Source: 2-02-FULL-55-14 sp964534125
Lineage (GTDB): Bacteria; Bacteroidota; Ignavibacteria; UBA10030
Length of the DNA stretch: 64,000 nucleotides
Direction: 5' to 3'
Assembly (NCBI GenBank): GCA_964534125.1
Contig: CAZHOJ010000001.1
Coordinates: forward strand, 806,001-870,000
In this document: positions 61,015 to 64,000 of the stretch, one piece after another
Numbering within the stretch: position 1 is the first letter of the stretch
How the letters are laid out: the number at the start of each line of letters is the position of its first letter
The notes under the pieces: model-generated
What the model was told of the DNA's origin: nothing
The model's input: only the letters and a program-made list of their open reading frames with translations
Database searches by the model: none
Position numbers and translations under genes: made by a program

Positions 61015-61371
61015 ATGGGACGATCCCTCTGTGTAGTGACGTTTTGTTTCTTGGCGGGATGTGCGACTTTGAGCGTGCAGCAGGTGGACATGACGGTACG
61101 TCCGGAACGAGTCCCTGAAAGCATCACTGTGCTCGGGACGGCACCGGAACAGCCATATGAGATCATCGCGCGCATAGACTCTCGTACGCGCACCGTCTTC
61201 GAGGACTATGACGATCTGCGGAAGGAGATCATCGATCAGGCGGCGAAACTGGGCGGGGAGGCGGTCATCCTCGGCACCGAGGAGACCACAACCGAATACG
61301 TTTTCGTCCACTACGCGATGATCCCGTCAGAGAAGAAGACCCTCTCCGCCGACGTGATCGTGTTCCGCTGA
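61015..61371 (+). CDS. small lipoprotein
   Basis: 118 residues from the ATG at 61015 (GGAGG just upstream; an ATG at 61003 is possible). MGRSLCVVTFCFLAGCATLS gives a lipobox (LAGC, C16). The mature part contains PESITVLGTAPEQPYEIIAR and IIDQAAKLGGEAVILGTEET, reminiscent of the small YbjQ/RcsF-like alpha-beta lipoproteins, but I cannot assign a family. It is the only plus-strand gene in the neighbourhood and has a divergent promoter region upstream (60758-61002). Confidence 0.72.
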   Translation: MGRSLCVVTFCFLAGCATLSVQQVDMTVRPERVPESITVLGTAPEQPYEIIARIDSRTRTVFEDYDDLRKEIIDQAAKLGGEAVILGTEETTTEYVFVHYAMIPSEKKTLSADVIVFR

Positions 61372-61389
61372 CGGACCGGCAAAGCAGGC

Positions 61390-61785
61390 CTACACCGGTC
61401 TGCGAAATGTCGTGCGAACCAGGATGAATGCGATGATCGCAGAGGCCAGCGCTGCATATGCACCCCCCTCAAAGACGGGGATAACCACTGCCCCCACCTT
61501 GTCGGTGATGCCCGGCATCAGGACCAACACTATGGACACCAGGAGGGTTGATGCCATACTCATCCGGAATCCAAGCTTGAATGCCGATGCGAATGTTACG
61601 TCGACCTGCGCTCCTCCTTTGAGAGAAGCGTGGATGTACATCCGTATTGCAGCATACAGCGACAGGAACCCGGCATAGAGCATGTACGAAGGACCTGTCT
61701 CCTTCTGCTCCAACAATGCAGCCGCGAAATAGAGGAAGAGGAAGAAGGCATAGACGACCACTCCGATCCAGAATCTGACATTCAT
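61390..61785 (-). CDS. 131-aa membrane protein of DUF4199-like type
   Basis: Four helices (FWIGVVVYAFFLFLYFAAAL, YMLYAGFLSLYAAIRMYIHA, FRMSMASTLLVSIVLVLMPG, YAALASAIIAFILVRTTFRR). Overall layout is like small DUF4199-type proteins of Bacteroidota, but similarity is only a guess. It converges with the lipoprotein gene across an 18-base spacer. Confidence 0.65.
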   Translation of the reverse strand: MNVRFWIGVVVYAFFLFLYFAAALLEQKETGPSYMLYAGFLSLYAAIRMYIHASLKGGAQVDVTFASAFKLGFRMSMASTLLVSIVLVLMPGITDKVGAVVIPVFEGGAYAALASAIIAFILVRTTFRRPV

Positions 61786-61872
61786 CTTCGGGTCCTTTCC
61801 GTTCTATGCATCACCCCTCCACATTCTCTGCGAGAAAAGGAGGAGTCCGGCAAATCGGATGGTCCTCATAGC

Positions 61873-62424
61873 CTATCCGCCCTCAGGAAGCTGAAGTGTC
61901 CCTGTCTTGCGCAGCGGGAGGTGCCGTGCTCCACAGCCTGAACAGGCCGTGGGCGTTCCCATTGCAAGTAGTCCTCCGCAGAGAGGACACGTCTGATCGG
62001 CGTAGGGCACAACTGCGGCAAGTTTTTCTTTGAATGGATCATCGACAGGCCGGCGGATCATGGCGATCAGAGCCCAAAGAAAGGCGATCGGCGCTCCTAT
62101 TCGGAGAGTCCAGAGAAGATCACTGTCCGTGTCCGCCGGATCGAACACGAACCATCCGTGCACCCCGAGGAATACAGCCAGAAGCATATAGCCGATCTTG
62201 ACACCCCGCGTCACCTTCGGAGCCCAATGAGGCCGACTGCCGCAGACCGTGCAATACCATCTGCGCCAGATCCCAAGCGGCAGGATCGGGATAAGAAAGA
62301 GATGGAACACATCGAAGGTCCTGACAGCGAACGAGATCCGCTGATCCCCGCAGAACCGGCAGAAGTCGTTCCGGAACGCGACCTTTTTAGGGAACCAATG
62401 ATATGTGCCGTGAAGGACGAACAT
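61873..62424 (-). CDS. membrane protein with three Cys-pair zinc motifs
   Basis: 183 residues. Two Cys pairs before the membrane part (NDFCRFCGDQR, C22/C25; WYCTVCGSRPHW, C58/C61), two helices (VKIGYMLLAVFLGVHGWFVF and LRIGAPIAFLWALIAMI), and a C-terminal ribbon CPLCGGLLAMGTPTACSGCG. This resembles small zinc-ribbon membrane proteins of the 'zinc-ribbon domain-containing' class with no known activity. It ends with an acidic/glycine tail (TLQLPEGG). Confidence 0.72.
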   Translation of the reverse strand: MFVLHGTYHWFPKKVAFRNDFCRFCGDQRISFAVRTFDVFHLFLIPILPLGIWRRWYCTVCGSRPHWAPKVTRGVKIGYMLLAVFLGVHGWFVFDPADTDSDLLWTLRIGAPIAFLWALIAMIRRPVDDPFKEKLAAVVPYADQTCPLCGGLLAMGTPTACSGCGARHLPLRKTGTLQLPEGG

Positions 62425-62554
62425 GAGCTCTGTCTCCTGAGGTACGGGTCCCGACTTTCGTCAGTTCACCCGCCGGACAGTCAGTTTTTGGCGGGGATGA
62501 CACTCGGGGTCCAATGATGGTTTTCTCGGACTACTGCCACACCATCCGTTGTCA

Positions 62555-62584
62555 TCCTGAACCCGCCGAAGGCGGGATTCAGGA
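62555..62584. repeat. palindromic unit upstream of the GIY-YIG gene
   Basis: TCCTGAACCCGCC-GAA-GGCGGGATTCAGGA is nearly perfect (one-base bulge). Similar hairpins with CCCGAC-TTTC-GTCGGG lie downstream of the same gene. Non-coding. The upstream spacer 62425-62707 contains nothing else that I recognise. Confidence 0.6.
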
Positions 62585-62707
62585 TCTATACGCCTGCAGT
62601 TCCGCAAAATCCAAGTCGGACTCCGGAGCGTGCTACACTGAGTGTCTGGCATGACATAGCGAATCCCTCTATCATGTTGTCACCATTCTCTGGGAGGGGG
62701 ATCCTCA

Positions 62708-63031
62708 ATGCCATCACCAAAGAATCCCTGCGTCTATATTCTGTCGAACTTCACCCGCACAGTCTTTTATATAGGGGTGACCTCAGATCTCCACATCCGC
62801 CTCCAATACCACAAACGGGGCAATCGCTCCAGTTTCGTGTTCCGATACAATCTGTATTACCTGGTCTATGTCGAATATCTGCCATCGATGGCCGACGCCA
62901 TCTTCAGAGAGAAGCAGTTGAAGAGCTGGCATCGGCAGTGGAAGATCGACCTGATCAGATCTGTCAATCCCACAATGAGAGATCTGACAAATGAGATCTT
63001 CCCGCCGCTCCCAGGAGGTGCATGCGCATAA
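62708..63031 (+). CDS. stand-alone GIY-YIG nuclease-like protein
   Basis: 107 residues from the ATG at 62708, a typical single-domain UPF0213-like length. Core CVYILSNFTRTVFYIGVTSD (GIY-YIG strands as VYIL and FYIG), then DLHIRLQYHKRGNRSSFVFR with the catalytic Arg and Tyr/His, and the late AIFREKQLKSWHRQWKIDLI with the metal-binding Glu (E in REKQ). Isolated proteins of this form are nucleases of unknown role; some may be selfish. It is flanked on both sides by palindromic units. Confidence 0.87.
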   Translation: MPSPKNPCVYILSNFTRTVFYIGVTSDLHIRLQYHKRGNRSSFVFRYNLYYLVYVEYLPSMADAIFREKQLKSWHRQWKIDLIRSVNPTMRDLTNEIFPPLPGGACA

Positions 63032-63056
63032 ACCCCGACTTGTGTCCTGCGCTGAG

Positions 63057-63114
63057 GGATCCATACGCGGCCGGCAAGGAAACCTGGTGTATGGATCCCG
63101 ACTTTCGTCGGGAT
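63057..63114. repeat. nested palindromes downstream of the GIY-YIG gene
   Basis: GGATCCATAC (63057-63066) and GTATGGATCC (63089-63098) are exact inverted repeats; overlapping them, ATCCCGAC-TTTC-GTCGGGAT (63095-63114) is a perfect 8-bp hairpin. A fragment with the same CCCGACTTTCGTC core occurs at 62450-62462. These look like REP/BIME-type units. Confidence 0.65.
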
Positions 63115-63154
63115 GACAATCGTGGGCGGAAGAATTGAATTGATATGCAACGTA

Positions 63155-64000
63155 TCATCGCAGGAGGAGGACTTTCCGAACATTGACGCCTTGCGAAGAG
63201 GTCAGGCCAATATAGTAAACTCCGGACGACAGATCCGCCGCCTGCACGGGGATCACCAGAGGACCGCTCCCGAATTCGCCGTCGGCAATGGTCCTCACCA
63301 TGCGGCCGAGCATATCATACAGACGGATGGAGACCCTCCCGGCCGTTGGATTTGTGAACCGAACAAGTGCTGTTGCGTTGAATGGATTAGGGAAGACAGA
63401 GAGCTCCGAAATGGACTGCTTCCATCCGGCCGGCTCAGCGACTGCCACCACCGGGTCCATGAAGCTCATCCATCCCACCATCGGACTTCCACCCTCCGAC
63501 CAGGCCGTAAAGATCTTCCCCCCGTTAAGGAGCACCGTCGGCCAGTACTGATGTACCGTATCTGAGGTCGCTGGCATGAAGAATGCGGTCCCGATCCTAC
63601 CGCCACTGGCATCGAACCTCTGCGCCCTCAGCCGCGCCCAAACATCCCTCGTCTCCCACACGACAACGTGATCTCCGGATGTGTCCGCCGCTATCTCCGC
63701 TTCGGCATACTGCAGAACGTGCTCGTCGCTGACCAGTTCTTCGGGGCCGAGAGGCCCCCCCGAAGCGTTGAAACGACGCATGAAAACGCCCGAGAGAGTG
63801 TCCTCGTTCACAGCGCTCCATACAACGGTCCATCCGCCGTCCGGGGCGGTCGCCACGCTGTGTCCCCAGTAGTATTTCCTGCCCGTATCGGACGGGACGA
63901 CAATCCCTGACCCTATCGGCGTACCATCGAGTGCAAACCAACGGGCGATCAGCGTATTGCCCCAATCGTTCTCCCGCAGCCAGACGAGCACGAACCGGCC
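63155..64000 (-). CDS. T9SS-sorted secreted protein, N-terminus beyond the window
   Basis: The minus-strand frame is open to 64000, so at least 281 residues of the C-terminal part are seen and the start is missing. Repeated strands such as RWFALDGTPIGSGIVVPSDT, RRFNASGGPLGPEELVSDEH and QRFDASGGRIGTAFFMPATS (about 55-60 residues apart) suggest a beta-propeller-like body with repeats of the form RxFxxxGxPxG. The T9SS type A domain covers the last 80 residues: VFPNPFNATALVRFTNPTAG, RLYDMLGRMVRTIADGEFGS, LSSGVYYIGLTSSQGVNV, ending KVLLLR. Function unknown. Confidence 0.85.
   Translation of the reverse strand, partial: GRFVLVWLRENDWGNTLIARWFALDGTPIGSGIVVPSDTGRKYYWGHSVATAPDGGWTVVWSAVNEDTLSGVFMRRFNASGGPLGPEELVSDEHVLQYAEAEIAADTSGDHVVVWETRDVWARLRAQRFDASGGRIGTAFFMPATSDTVHQYWPTVLLNGGKIFTAWSEGGSPMVGWMSFMDPVVAVAEPAGWKQSISELSVFPNPFNATALVRFTNPTAGRVSIRLYDMLGRMVRTIADGEFGSGPLVIPVQAADLSSGVYYIGLTSSQGVNVRKVLLLR

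Overview
The window reads as a chromosomal piece of a GC-rich member of the Bacteroidota/Chlorobiota/Ignavibacteriota (FCB) group. Evidence: a PorV-type outer-membrane protein, three secreted proteins ending in type IX secretion (T9SS)-like C-terminal domains, a TonB-dependent receptor with an N-terminal regulatory-like domain, a TonB/ExbB/ExbD/ExbD locus and a sigma-54 two-component system. The class assignment (Ignavibacteria-like) is inference. A 10-base N run inside ftsH shows that this is a draft assembly. No rRNA, tRNA, CRISPR array, prophage or transposase gene was recognised.

Layout. 1-2938 (minus): partial zinc-ribbon protein, PAS histidine kinase, small exported protein, pirin. 2939-3669: non-coding array of palindromic repeats. 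3670-18396 (minus): a very tight 11-gene operon whose transcription starts at the right: TonB-dependent receptor, large exported T9SS-type protein, PorV-like protein, tandem-GNAT protein, HGSNAT-like membrane acetyltransferase, PIG-L deacetylase, second tandem-GNAT protein, exported GH-A-like glycosidase with a discoidin domain, NamZ/DUF1343 protein, SSS sodium symporter and a 48-residue symporter accessory protein. The gene content suggests scavenging of an N-acetylated amino-sugar polymer such as peptidoglycan; I consider it the best candidate for an undescribed system here. 18826-31342 (minus): TerC, then a run of transporters, most apparently Na+-linked (NSS with its small MetS subunit, DAACS, GltS, APC permease, NhaC with a secreted N-terminal domain, two APC-UspA fusions).

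31448-38560 (minus): an envelope energy module. A STAS gene sits behind a good sigma-54 promoter match and is followed by exbB, exbD, exbD and tonB. After a hairpin come a small membrane protein, a PstS-like lipoprotein, a TPR protein, a 41-residue membrane protein and a PsbP/DcrB-like lipoprotein. 38791-41939 (minus): a sigma-54 response regulator and its HAMP-PAS histidine kinase. 42121-46860 (plus): tilS, hpt, ftsH and a polyprenol/diacylglycerol kinase-like gene.

47050-64000: accessory territory with looser spacing, mostly minus strand. It holds a YkgJ protein, LolA-like lipoprotein, MscL with zinc ribbon, RidA, Rieske protein, class D beta-lactamase, GNAT, two isoprenylcysteine-methyltransferase-like membrane proteins, T9SS cargo proteins, a TlpA-like thioredoxin, an NHL-repeat lipoprotein, tandem zinc-independent alcohol dehydrogenases, an SGNH hydrolase and a GIY-YIG protein flanked by palindromes. 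Its spacers contain MITE-like hairpin elements and purine-rich low-complexity stretches.
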